DNA of 64,000 bases from Desulfobacteraceae bacterium (GTDB lineage Bacteria; Desulfobacterota; Desulfobacteria; Desulfobacterales; Desulfobacteraceae), in the NCBI GenBank assembly GCA_016744295.1, contig JADGEQ010000024.1, positions 1 to 64,000 of the forward strand. The letters run 5' to 3'. Below are positions 26,761 to 34,883 of this stretch, one piece after another; within the stretch, counting starts at the first letter, position 1, and the number at the start of each line of letters is the position of its first letter. The notes under the pieces were generated by a model. The model saw only the letters and a list, made by a program, of their open reading frames with translations. It was not told the origin of the DNA and did no database searches. The position numbers and the translations under genes were made by a program.

Positions 26761-27969
26761 TCAGGCCCTGCAGGAGGATTTCATCCCGGGCCCGGTTTCC
26801 TTCATCATCAAGGTGCATGCCATTGCAATGAGGGAGGCAAAGGAGAATAGAATAAGGGTTAAGAACATGCCGATTTTTTCGGACAGGAACCCCCCCAGCC
26901 AGGGGGAAATAAAGGCTGATAAAAACCCCAGGGATAGCATTATGGAATAGGCGATCCCTACTTTTTGGGGGGTCATTCCTTCAAATTCCATGGGCAGGGT
27001 GAAAAGTGCGGGTGCCCATCCGGCATTTCCAAATCCTGCCAGGATAATACCTGCGATTCTGATCCACCCATCCCCGGCCACCGCCATGAGGGTTCCTAAA
27101 AATATAATGAGGTGCATGGGCCAGGTAAAGGGCTTTCGATACCCTAATTTTGTCATGGCAATACCGCAGCCAAGGGATGCAATGATTCCGGCAATGGGAA
27201 AAAGGATCATGAGATTTGCCGATTCGGTCAGGGACATTCCCCGGGAGGTTACATAGTAGGTGGGCAGCATGGCTGTCAGAAACTGAAATCCCCACATATC
27301 ACAGACCTCTGCAATGCTGAGCAATTTCATTTCCCGGTTGCGCCACACACTAGAAAAAAGGCTGAAACTGGTTTGACCTTCTGGCGAGGGAACCGGGGTA
27401 GCGGATTTGGCTGTGTTATTGGTAAAAAACAGACAGCCCAAAAAAACAAGGACAAGGTATCCCCCCAGCAGGGCCACGACGGCTCTCCAGGATTGGTTTA
27501 AATACTGATAAAGGGGGATAGTAGCGGTAAAAATAAAAATGGTGGCAATGTATGGAAGCGAGGCATTTATGGTGTTGATGTATTCCCTCTCCCCCTTGGG
27601 GAACCACTCCATGATCACCACGCCGGAAACCGGCATGCAAAAGCCGAATCCCATCCCCATAATTACCCGGGTGAGGAAAAATTCCCCGGAGGAAGTGACA
27701 AACAGGGTGCACAAAGCGCCTGCTGCCATCAAAAAAAGCCCGGTTGTAAAAGTGGCTTTTGTTCCCAGTTTTTCCAATAGCCATCCCCCGGCAATGCTGA
27801 ATATAAAGAGCATAAGACAGACAATGGACATACTAAGCCCTGCCTGGGTGAGGCTCAATTTTAAATCGTCCATTATAACGCAAAGAAGCGGGGAGGGGAT
27901 GAACCACAAAACATTCAGGCCCAGAAGGCCTGCAAACAGCAGTATAATGATAATCCAGCGCTTTTGCAT
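26761..27969 (-). CDS. major facilitator superfamily transporter
   Basis: About 402 residues with 12 hydrophobic spans. The MFS loop motif between spans 2 and 3 appears as GGWLLEKLGTKATF and its counterpart in the second half as GCGIAMTKLGYRKPF. The frame begins at 27978, but the AAGGA site is correctly spaced only for the third methionine (27969). It is the last gene downstream of the amino-acid permease and glycine-dehydrogenase-like genes, separated by a strong hairpin. It may import or export a substrate of that pathway; the substrate cannot be read from the sequence. Confidence 0.85.
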   Translation of the reverse strand: MQKRWIIIILLFAGLLGLNVLWFIPSPLLCVIMDDLKLSLTQAGLSMSIVCLMLFIFSIAGGWLLEKLGTKATFTTGLFLMAAGALCTLFVTSSGEFFLTRVIMGMGFGFCMPVSGVVIMEWFPKGEREYINTINASLPYIATIFIFTATIPLYQYLNQSWRAVVALLGGYLVLVFLGCLFFTNNTAKSATPVPSPEGQTSFSLFSSVWRNREMKLLSIAEVCDMWGFQFLTAMLPTYYVTSRGMSLTESANLMILFPIAGIIASLGCGIAMTKLGYRKPFTWPMHLIIFLGTLMAVAGDGWIRIAGIILAGFGNAGWAPALFTLPMEFEGMTPQKVGIAYSIMLSLGFLSAFISPWLGGFLSEKIGMFLTLILFSFASLIAMACTLMMKETGPGMKSSCRA

Positions 27970-28051
27970 TGACATCATCCTTAAAATTTATTTTTAATAC
28001 GATATGCGGATTGAATCCGGGAAAAAATGATTTTTCGGTATAAAAGAAGGT

Positions 28052-28098
28052 ACCGGTGGTTGTAAAGGGAAGGGCTTGCAGCCTTTTCAACCACCGGT
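28052..28098. terminator. strong hairpin between the APC permease and MFS genes
   Basis: ACCGGTGGTTG (28052-28062) and CAACCACCGGT (28088-28098) are perfect 11-base arms, with a smaller GGGCTTGCAGCC hairpin inside. On the minus strand it is followed by ACCTTCTTTTA, a weak U-rich run. It is probably a leaky terminator after the permease gene. Confidence 0.6.
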
Positions 28099-28121
28099 GG
28101 GTTTGTTGTTATCTAAAGTGT

Positions 28122-29570
28122 TTAGAATTCTTTTTCGCCATCCGGTGTCATCATCCAGGCCGGAGATTTGGGCCATTTAACAATGATCATCCAGAGCCAG
28201 AGAATACCGCCGGTTCCCAGATAGAGGAAGAGGCTTTTCCAGGCACCCCATCCCTGCCCCAGGGTACAGCCGACAGCAATCAAAAGTGCCACAACAAATG
28301 CCATTGCCCTGAATCCTTGTCCCCCTTTCAGTTTAAAGGGACGGTCCCATTCCGGTTTGTTCCTGGCAAGCCGCATGGCGGAAATCATGGTAATACAATA
28401 GGCGGCGGCACAGGCAAAGGCCATGAGAGAATAAAAATCCTGAAGATAGCTGGTTGCATTCATCAGATAGAGTGAGACAAGACTGATAACCAGGATCAGG
28501 ATGTTGGGCAAAATCGGTTGTGAATGACGATTGGTTTTGGCAAACGCCTTGGGAAGAAAATTCTGACGGCCCATGGCGTAAAGCATGCGGACCGAGGAAA
28601 TCCAGAATCCGAGCAGACAGGTTGAGATGGTAAAAAATACAGATGTGATTCCGAAGAACACGGCATAGGACGCCCATCCGAACTGATTTTCTAAGATTTT
28701 AATGGCGACAAAAGGAGCGCTGGTCCCCCCTTCCGTCAATTGTTCCCATGGTCCCATGCCGGCCAGGCAGAAGAAAAAGAAAACGTAAAGGGCGCCGCAG
28801 GTCAGGACAGATCCAAGGATGGCCTTGGACTGTTCCTTAATGGGAAAGGTGCCCTCTTCAACCATCTGGGGTACGGTCTCAAACCCGAAAAAGGGGGTTA
28901 CAATAAGCGCCGTTCCAATGATCCATCCCAGCATCCCGCCTTCTCCGGTGGCACCTCCTCCGTTTAGAGCAGATGCGAAGAAAGGGGAGAAATTAGCAAA
29001 ACTCCACTGGTCGGAAAAAAGAAAAAGTACCCCGGTCAGGGTGACGCCGAAAAGGGCTGAAAAAAGCATGAAGGTCTGAATACCCCCTGCAACACTGATT
29101 TCATACATGGACAGCATACAATATCCAACCAGAATCAGAGAGCCCAGGATGACCGTTGTTTGAAAACTCATGTTCAACTGGAATAAATGGTTGATCCAGT
29201 CCAGAATGCCCATAACGGCAGCAGGAGGCACAGCAATCCAAGCCGCCAGGATCAGCCAGGTTGACCAGAACCCGGCATGTTTATTGATGCCCACGGTATT
29301 ATAGACCAGTTCTGCTCCGGTGTAAGGCAAAAGGGCGGAAAGTTCACAATAAACATAGGCGATGGGCAGGACCAGAACGGTCATGAGAAAGAAGGAAAGA
29401 AATGTTGCAGGCCCTGCAACCGTCAAAAACACCCCATCCCAATAGCCGATAAAGGTCAGAATAGCGCCGGTAGCCAGGGCATAGACATAAAGCAGCTTCA
29501 GGGATTTCTTCAACTTGCCCGACCCTTGTGTTTGTTCACTTGATTCTTTGACAGTCGTTTGTGTTTCCAT
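28122..29570 (-). CDS. APC superfamily amino acid permease
   Basis: A 482-residue membrane protein with about 12 spans and the APC fold. The first span carries ATGAILTFIGYWDGVF, the helix-breaking glycine region of the family, and GFETVPQMVEEGTFP lies in span 6-7, where APC proteins bind the substrate and often have FxGFE. The ribosome site AAAGGAAA precedes ATG 29570. It lies in the same gene series as the GcvP-like pair, so glycine or another amino acid is a likely substrate; that is inference. Confidence 0.87.
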   Translation of the reverse strand: METQTTVKESSEQTQGSGKLKKSLKLLYVYALATGAILTFIGYWDGVFLTVAGPATFLSFFLMTVLVLPIAYVYCELSALLPYTGAELVYNTVGINKHAGFWSTWLILAAWIAVPPAAVMGILDWINHLFQLNMSFQTTVILGSLILVGYCMLSMYEISVAGGIQTFMLFSALFGVTLTGVLFLFSDQWSFANFSPFFASALNGGGATGEGGMLGWIIGTALIVTPFFGFETVPQMVEEGTFPIKEQSKAILGSVLTCGALYVFFFFCLAGMGPWEQLTEGGTSAPFVAIKILENQFGWASYAVFFGITSVFFTISTCLLGFWISSVRMLYAMGRQNFLPKAFAKTNRHSQPILPNILILVISLVSLYLMNATSYLQDFYSLMAFACAAAYCITMISAMRLARNKPEWDRPFKLKGGQGFRAMAFVVALLIAVGCTLGQGWGAWKSLFLYLGTGGILWLWMIIVKWPKSPAWMMTPDGEKEF

Positions 29571-29594
29571 ACTAAATTTCCTTTGATTTTAGGT

Positions 29595-30143
29595 TTATAA
29601 GTATTTTTTATACACGCTTCTTTTTCCACCAATTAGTTTCGGCCTGGATTTTGCCATGGTCACATGGGCTTGTGCGATCTGGGTCACACTCCCCCGGACA
29701 GGCACCAGTGTCGGTCTGAGATGCATGCCAATAAAGGTGTCTCCAATATCCAATCCGGCATCGGCGACCAGGGATTCCACTGCCACCGGATCATTGAACC
29801 GACGATACACCTCCGTTGCAAAGGCGCCTCCGGCCTTGATCTGGGGTACCACAGATACTTCTTCATACCCCATAATTTCAGCCACTTGGGACTCAATGAT
29901 CAAGGCCCGGTTCAGGTGTTCGCAACATTGGGCCGCCAGGTAAAGGCCGTTTTCTTGGATAACAGGATAAATTCCCTGGATAATCTCCTGGGCTATCTCC
30001 ATGACGGAGGATGTCCCGATTCTTTTCCCTGCTACCTCGCTTGTGCTGCAACCCACCACAACAATCCGGCCGGGCTTTAGTTTTGCAGCTTTCAGTAGTT
30101 CAAAAATTGCTTGTTGAGCAGATGAACAGATTTTTGTTTTCAT
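29595..30143 (-). CDS. DUF436 / YwlG family protein (TIGR01440)
   Basis: About 182 residues and close to the length of Bacillus YwlG. Family landmarks are GRIVVVGCSTSEVAGKRIG, CCEHLNRALIIE, VVPQIKAGGAFATEVYR and GMHLRPTLVPVR. The function is unknown; in Bacillus subtilis the gene lies next to glyA, which agrees with the glycine theme here. The frame opens at a TTG (30206) that overlaps the preceding stop, and another ATG is at 30167. MKTKICSSAQQ at 30143 matches the family start best. The extension contains a small ATGGATGAAACA-type repeat. Confidence 0.85.
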   Translation of the reverse strand: MKTKICSSAQQAIFELLKAAKLKPGRIVVVGCSTSEVAGKRIGTSSVMEIAQEIIQGIYPVIQENGLYLAAQCCEHLNRALIIESQVAEIMGYEEVSVVPQIKAGGAFATEVYRRFNDPVAVESLVADAGLDIGDTFIGMHLRPTLVPVRGSVTQIAQAHVTMAKSRPKLIGGKRSVYKKYL

Positions 30144-30202
30144 TGTTCCATCCATTGTTTCATCCATTGTTGATACCGTTAAAAAAAATTGTTCGCCGGG
30201 GA

Positions 30203-31321
30203 TCAATACCCCACACGATACATGGTATAATCCTCATACCCGGTAACCACCCGTACAAATCCGCCAAGCTCAGTATTTAATCGTTCATCACCCGTATCCA
30301 CAATAAGCGGTTTGCCCTTTAATCCAATCAGTTTTTCCTTGGTGGCAATCACCATAAAATTATGCCGCCCGATTTTGCTGATGATCCGGGGGCTGAGCTG
30401 CTGATTGCCCCGGCCGAACAGATGTCCCTGACCGCCAATAATCGTCAGCACCAATTTAACCTTTTGACCCTCGATCAAATCCCAGAGCTGCTGTTCATGA
30501 ACATCATTGGCCACTACCTGACGATTTTTAATCACATCAACGCCTAGTAAGGTATTTTTGAGATCAAGATATTCCATAATAGAACGGGTGGTCGTACCGG
30601 GTCCGATGATAAAATAGCAGTCATCATCGTCCATGGCATCAACAATGTCCTCGGCTATGCTGGCAAGGGTTTCCTGTTCAGGCTTGGCCCCGCCTGATTT
30701 AACGCTTTGTACAAACCGAGGCTCTTCGGGCACCTGCATATATCCATAAAGCCGCGCGGTTACGATACCCGCCCTAAAAGCCTCTTCATCAATGTCCATG
30801 ACCTCTGATACCCGGATGTTCATTTTTTTTTGTTCCAGGAACATGGCGGCCACTTCCCCGGCGCTTTTTGGGGTAACCGCATAAACGGCCGAATGAATTT
30901 TGACACCGGCGGGGATGCCCAGAACCGGCACCTTTTCGCCAATGGCGTTATAAATATTGCGGGCCGTACCGTCACCGCCGGCAAACAAAATCAGGTCCAC
31001 ACCGGCATGGGCCAACTCTTTCGCCGCCCTTTGGGTGTCTTCGGCTGTGGTCTGGTCAGAATGGATAGATCCCATCACACAGGGTGTAAAACCCGCCCGG
31101 AGACAAACCGCTTCTCCCATCACAGACGGATAGGTTAAAATTTCAATTTTATCTTTTAATCTGGCAACAATTTCCAAAGCCGCCACTGCCCGGTTGGGAG
31201 ATTCCGGTTTGGCACCCAGTGCGATTGCTTGTTTCAGTATATCTCTACCGTCGCTGCCCTTGAGGCCGACCCTCCCTCCCATGCCAGCCACCGGATTGAC
31301 GATTACGCCTAATTTCTTCAT
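30203..31321 (-). CDS. ATP-NAD kinase-like protein (COG3199/AcoX type)
   Basis: A 372-residue protein with the NAD-kinase/diacylglycerol-kinase fold. LGVIVNPVAGMGGRVGLKG opens it, and LILFAGGDGTARNIYNAIG is the GGDGT nucleotide-binding motif. GIPAGVKIHSAVYAVTP is the expected following element, and YFIIGPGTTTRSIMEYL is present in AcoX-type members. It presumably phosphorylates a nucleotide or a small metabolite. Such genes recur near 2-oxo-acid and amino-acid catabolism operons. It starts 25 bases after an intrinsic terminator that follows the GcvPB-like gene. Confidence 0.82.
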   Translation of the reverse strand: MKKLGVIVNPVAGMGGRVGLKGSDGRDILKQAIALGAKPESPNRAVAALEIVARLKDKIEILTYPSVMGEAVCLRAGFTPCVMGSIHSDQTTAEDTQRAAKELAHAGVDLILFAGGDGTARNIYNAIGEKVPVLGIPAGVKIHSAVYAVTPKSAGEVAAMFLEQKKMNIRVSEVMDIDEEAFRAGIVTARLYGYMQVPEEPRFVQSVKSGGAKPEQETLASIAEDIVDAMDDDDCYFIIGPGTTTRSIMEYLDLKNTLLGVDVIKNRQVVANDVHEQQLWDLIEGQKVKLVLTIIGGQGHLFGRGNQQLSPRIISKIGRHNFMVIATKEKLIGLKGKPLIVDTGDERLNTELGGFVRVVTGYEDYTMYRVGY

Positions 31322-31346
31322 AATTACCTGCTGATAATATATTTTT

Positions 31347-31392
31347 AAAAAGGCCTTCTCCCTGCAAAGACTGGCCTGGAGAAGGCCTTTTC
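31347..31392 (-). terminator. intrinsic terminator after the GcvPB-like gene
   Basis: AAAAGGCCTTCTCC and GGAGAAGGCCTTTT form a perfect stem around a 15-base loop. On the minus strand the stem ends with GGCCTTTTT. It sits directly after the gcvPB-like stop and before the ATP-NAD-kinase-like gene, so expression of the downstream genes is likely reduced or separately initiated. Confidence 0.8.
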
Positions 31393-31401
31393 GTCAATTT
31401 T

Positions 31402-32964
31402 CTATTTCAGGCCTTTTTTCTTCAAATACTGTCGCCAGGTGACGGCAATCCTTTCCGGTTCATCAATGGATGGTGCAGGAACCTTGTGCACCGGCAGGTT
31501 GTAGGGAGCGTTCTTGACCAGATCCGGATCGGAATATGCTTCATCGGAGATTTTCTGCAATACCGCTACATATTCGTCAATGTCATCCTTGGAATAGGAT
31601 TCGCAAGGCTCCAGTGTAAACGGCTCCGGAACGATCCAGGGATGATGGCTGGTCCAATAGTGCTGCAATCCAAAGTCCCCCATGCGGCGCATGACATCAT
31701 CCGTGCCCACCCCGGTTTCTTCCTTGAGCTTTTCCCAGCTGTAGCGTACCTGCTCCAGCCGTGTTTTTCCCTCGGCATACCAGACGCTGACACCACGGAT
31801 TTCCCGGAGCTTCTTTTCCATATAATTGCTGTTGAGTACCGCACATTTGGAAACTTCTTTAAGGCCGGCATCGCCGAGCTGCATGATCCAGGCATATGCT
31901 TTCAACGCCACAGAGGCATTTCCGATGAAGGCACGAACCTTGCCGATGCTCTCCGGACGGTTATAGTCCAGAAAATATCTCTTGCCGTCAAACTCCACAC
32001 GGGGAGAGGGCAAGAATTTGGCCAGGTGAGCCCTTACGCCCTGGGCGCCCATGGCAGGCCCCATGCAGCCGTGGGGGGTGGAAAAGGTCTTGTGAATGTT
32101 AAAATGGCAGAGGTCAAATCCGGCTTCCCGGGCCCGGGCAATGCCCAGCATGCTGTTGGCATTGGCCTGGTCATAGGAGCACAGGGCCCCCACGGCATGG
32201 GCTGCATCCACATATTCTTCGATCCGGGGGTTATAGATGCCGGTGTCCTCGGGGTTGGTGATAAAAATACCGGCTGTACGTTCACTCAGGGCCGCCTTCA
32301 TGGCTTCCAGGTCCGGATATCCGTTTTTATCCGGCATCAGGGTTATGACCTTATAACCGGCTGTTGCCGGCGTGGCCGCATCACAGGGATGGGAAAACAT
32401 GGTGGTGATGATCTCATCGCGTTTGTCATCTCCCCTGGATTTGTGATAGGCCCTGACCACCGCTGCATTGGCATAAACACTGTGGGCACCGCCACCGGGT
32501 TGCAGGCTGAAATTATCAAGCCCTGAAATTTCTTTGAGAAAACTTTCCAGCTTGTAATAAATCTCCAGGATTCCCTGGATGGTGTCCGGATCCTGGTTTG
32601 GATGGATTTCGGTGATGCCTGGATGGCGTGCCGCCATGTGTTCCTGAACCTTGGGGCTGTACTTCATGGTGCAGGTACCCTGGCTGATGTCGATGTTGAC
32701 ATCCGTTCCAAGGGTTTCCTGGGACAGGTGCAAAAAATGACGGTTGACCCGCATCTGGCTCACTTCCGGCAGGGCCGGGGGTTCCTTGCGCTGCAGGCTT
32801 TCCGGAATTGTGGAAATGCCGTCACCCACCTCGGCAACAATGGCCGTATCTGCCCTGGGCACCAGAACACCTCTTTCCCCGGGAACACTCATTTCACATA
32901 TAATCTGCTCGTCCCATCTTGCCTCGTGGAACTTGCGAAGCAACGTATCTTTATCTCTTGCCAT
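31402..32964 (-). CDS. glycine dehydrogenase (decarboxylating) subunit 2-like, divergent GcvPB
   Basis: A 520-residue PLP enzyme of the P-protein family. The PLP lysine is K292 in HFNIHKTFSTPHG. Other landmarks are LQPGGGAHSVYANAAVVRAY, TMFSHPCDAATPATAGYKV and CSYDQANANSML. After the lysine, where GcvPB normally has a glycine-rich GGGGPG, this protein has GCMGPAMGAQG. P-protein decarboxylates glycine onto the lipoyl arm of GcvH; neither gcvH nor gcvT is nearby. The chosen ATG 32964 follows AAAGGAG; the frame extends six codons to a TTG. It pairs with the GcvPA-like protein encoded 60 bases upstream. Confidence 0.82.
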   Translation of the reverse strand: MARDKDTLLRKFHEARWDEQIICEMSVPGERGVLVPRADTAIVAEVGDGISTIPESLQRKEPPALPEVSQMRVNRHFLHLSQETLGTDVNIDISQGTCTMKYSPKVQEHMAARHPGITEIHPNQDPDTIQGILEIYYKLESFLKEISGLDNFSLQPGGGAHSVYANAAVVRAYHKSRGDDKRDEIITTMFSHPCDAATPATAGYKVITLMPDKNGYPDLEAMKAALSERTAGIFITNPEDTGIYNPRIEEYVDAAHAVGALCSYDQANANSMLGIARAREAGFDLCHFNIHKTFSTPHGCMGPAMGAQGVRAHLAKFLPSPRVEFDGKRYFLDYNRPESIGKVRAFIGNASVALKAYAWIMQLGDAGLKEVSKCAVLNSNYMEKKLREIRGVSVWYAEGKTRLEQVRYSWEKLKEETGVGTDDVMRRMGDFGLQHYWTSHHPWIVPEPFTLEPCESYSKDDIDEYVAVLQKISDEAYSDPDLVKNAPYNLPVHKVPAPSIDEPERIAVTWRQYLKKKGLK

Positions 32965-33024
32965 GATATGATCTCCTTTCAATAGTTGTAAGCTGTATTT
33001 TATTTGATGGTAACCGGGTACCTG

Positions 33025-34428
33025 CTATTTGGTAGCTCCCTCAAGGGCATAAACCAGCTTGTCGATATCTTCTTTTGTCATGATTTCGGTTACACAATAA
33101 AGTGCGCTCTGGCCAAATTCGGAAAATTCACCGGAAATATCCTTGCCACCGAAAATCTTGTACTCCAAAAGTTTCTTGTTGATTTCAGCCACGGTCTTGC
33201 CGGTCTTGTCAAAGTTCACAACAAATTCTTTAAAGAAAGGGGTGTTGAACTGAATTTCGACGCCCCTAAGCGCCCCTATTTTTTTGGCGGCATACTGGGA
33301 ATTCTGCATGATGGTCTGGCCGACTTCCTGCATGCCTTTGGGGCCCATCAGGGACAGATAGACACCCGAGGTTACAGCCCAAAGACCTGTGGTGGTGCCG
33401 GTAAATTCCTTGCCCTTTTCCCGGGAACCATAGGAGGTTCGGTCGAACAACACTTCACCAAAACCATATTCGCCCTCTTTAACCGTTTCCGTCAGGCCGA
33501 ACATCAGTTCTGTGAATTCAGATATGTACTTCATGTTGTCATGGGTGGCGATAAAACCTGTCTGACCGCCTCCGCACTGCATATGCATTCCCAGGGGATG
33601 ACCTTCGCCGCAGGCAAAGGTGGCGCCGTACTGGGCTGGCGGTGCCACAACACCGCAGGTGATCGGATCAACATAAACAATAAACTCGGCACCGGCCGCC
33701 TTGGCGATTTCACCGATCTGGGCCGCCTGAATTTCCAGATTTCCGAGGTAGGTGGGATTTTCGATGAACACTGCTGCTGTTTTATCGGTGATTTTGCCCT
33801 TTAGGTCGTCCAAATCCAGCAATCCTGTTGCTGTATCAAATTCTACCATTGTGATGGGCAGGTCCGGCTCCGGAACCCCATTCAGGTAATTTTTGATGAC
33901 CATGAGGGTGTCAGGGTTTATTGATTTGGGGATCAAAATCTCCTTGCGGCCACTGGCCCGTGAAGCCATGCGCATGGCACGGGCAGCTGCATGCATACCA
34001 TCGTAGGCCGGGCAGCCGAGGATATCCATATCCAGCAGATCTCCCATGGTGCTGGCATATTCGAAAAGGGCCTGCCATTTGCCGTGGTCAGCATAGGATT
34101 CCCCCACGTAAGCGGTTAAAAATTCGCCACGTCCATTGATTTCGTCGCAAACAGCGGGGACAAAATGCTGGGCACAGCCGGCACCCAGAAAGTTGAGGTA
34201 ATCATTGCAATGCTTATTTTTCTCCAGCAACCCTTCCACATGACGCCGGATGCCATATTCATCCAGAATGGGTTCGGGCAGGTTCATTTCTCCCTTGAAC
34301 TTCAGGTGCTCTGGAATTTCCTCATAGAGATCCATGATATTCTCCACATTGATTTCCTTGAGCATCTCTGACTGTATCTCAGGTACGGAATTCGGAATAT
34401 ACGGGTATACGATTTTGTTTTGCCTCAT
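33025..34428 (-). CDS. glycine dehydrogenase (decarboxylating) subunit 1-like, GcvPA
   Basis: A 467-residue protein similar to the N-terminal half of P-protein. It begins YPYIPNSVPEIQSEMLKEI, the normal GcvPA opening, and has NFLGAGCAQHFVPAVCDEI, YASTMGDLLDMD and CGGGQTGFIATHD. GcvPA and GcvPB form the heterotetrameric decarboxylase in many bacteria. The fairly standard start but altered middle (for example FLGAGCAQHF in place of the usual FLGAGxYxHxxP) indicates a paralogue. The ribosome site AGGAGG is strong. It is the first gene after a sigma-54-type promoter. Confidence 0.82.
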   Translation of the reverse strand: MRQNKIVYPYIPNSVPEIQSEMLKEINVENIMDLYEEIPEHLKFKGEMNLPEPILDEYGIRRHVEGLLEKNKHCNDYLNFLGAGCAQHFVPAVCDEINGRGEFLTAYVGESYADHGKWQALFEYASTMGDLLDMDILGCPAYDGMHAAARAMRMASRASGRKEILIPKSINPDTLMVIKNYLNGVPEPDLPITMVEFDTATGLLDLDDLKGKITDKTAAVFIENPTYLGNLEIQAAQIGEIAKAAGAEFIVYVDPITCGVVAPPAQYGATFACGEGHPLGMHMQCGGGQTGFIATHDNMKYISEFTELMFGLTETVKEGEYGFGEVLFDRTSYGSREKGKEFTGTTTGLWAVTSGVYLSLMGPKGMQEVGQTIMQNSQYAAKKIGALRGVEIQFNTPFFKEFVVNFDKTGKTVAEINKKLLEYKIFGGKDISGEFSEFGQSALYCVTEIMTKEDIDKLVYALEGATK

Positions 34429-34562
34429 TTGATGCCTCCTAAATGATTGGTATTAAGAACAACATTCAATCGGTTTTCACATAAAAACCAGTAATCGGCC
34501 CAGCAGTGGATATTCTTTCCATCCAGCGCTATAAAATTGCCTTTATCCAGCTATAGGTAATA

Positions 34563-34577
34563 GCAACGAGTGTGCCT
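34563..34577 (-). promoter_or_regulatory. sigma-54 (-24/-12) promoter before the GcvPA-like gene
   Basis: On the minus strand the sequence is AGGCACACTCGTTGC, with GG and GC twelve bases apart, matching the -24/-12 consensus TGGCAC-N5-TTGC at all but the first base. It is about 135 bases upstream of the GcvPA-like start and downstream of the two palindromic activator sites, the normal arrangement for an NtrC-type activated promoter. Confidence 0.75.
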
Positions 34578-34667
34578 GGATGAAAAAATACAAGCTAACT
34601 ATTTGAATAAAAAGGAAAATACGCCTTATTTTTATCCCAAGTGGCAGAAACGGTATTTTTTATTAAC

Positions 34668-34686
34668 TTGGGCAGAATCTGCCCAA
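34668..34686. promoter_or_regulatory. upstream activator site 1 for the PAS/AAA+ regulator
   Basis: TTGGGCAGAATCTGCCCAA is a perfect palindrome with 9-base arms around one base. It lies about 90-110 bases upstream of the -24/-12 element, the usual distance for enhancer binding proteins. The one-base centre argues against a transcription terminator. Confidence 0.75.
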
Positions 34687-34738
34687 AAGGCTGAATGAAT
34701 CAAGAATGAAGACCTGTGGATAAAGGATTTGAGCGGAT

Positions 34739-34757
34739 TTGGGCAGAATCGGCCCAA
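34739..34757. promoter_or_regulatory. upstream activator site 2
   Basis: TTGGGCAGAATCGGCCCAA differs from site 1 at a single base. The two centres are 71 bases apart, close to seven helical turns. A related half, AATCGGCCCA, occurs again at 34493-34502 downstream of the promoter. The rest of the 34429-34883 gap has no coding frame. Confidence 0.72.
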
Positions 34758-34883
34758 ACTGTGTTAAACCGGCCCGATTTTTAATATGATTTTTTTTGTA
34801 CGGATGGATAGCCGATTGGTTTAACTAGGTCTCTTAAATAAACAGGGTTATTTTATAAAAATCCCAGGCAATTTATAGTCAAT

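Noticed and set aside
31486..32526. Long plus-strand open frame (346 codons) over the GcvPB-like gene
   Set aside because: It is the antisense shadow of a gene with clear PLP-enzyme motifs; its own translation has no family features and no ribosome site.
33004..33804. Plus-strand frame of 266 codons over the GcvPA-like gene
   Set aside because: It is opposite a well-supported gene and shows no recognisable motif.
34668..34686. Palindrome considered as terminator of the activator gene
   Set aside because: The one-base centre cannot form an RNA loop, there is no U-run, and a near-identical copy exists 71 bases away, so it fits a protein-binding site better.
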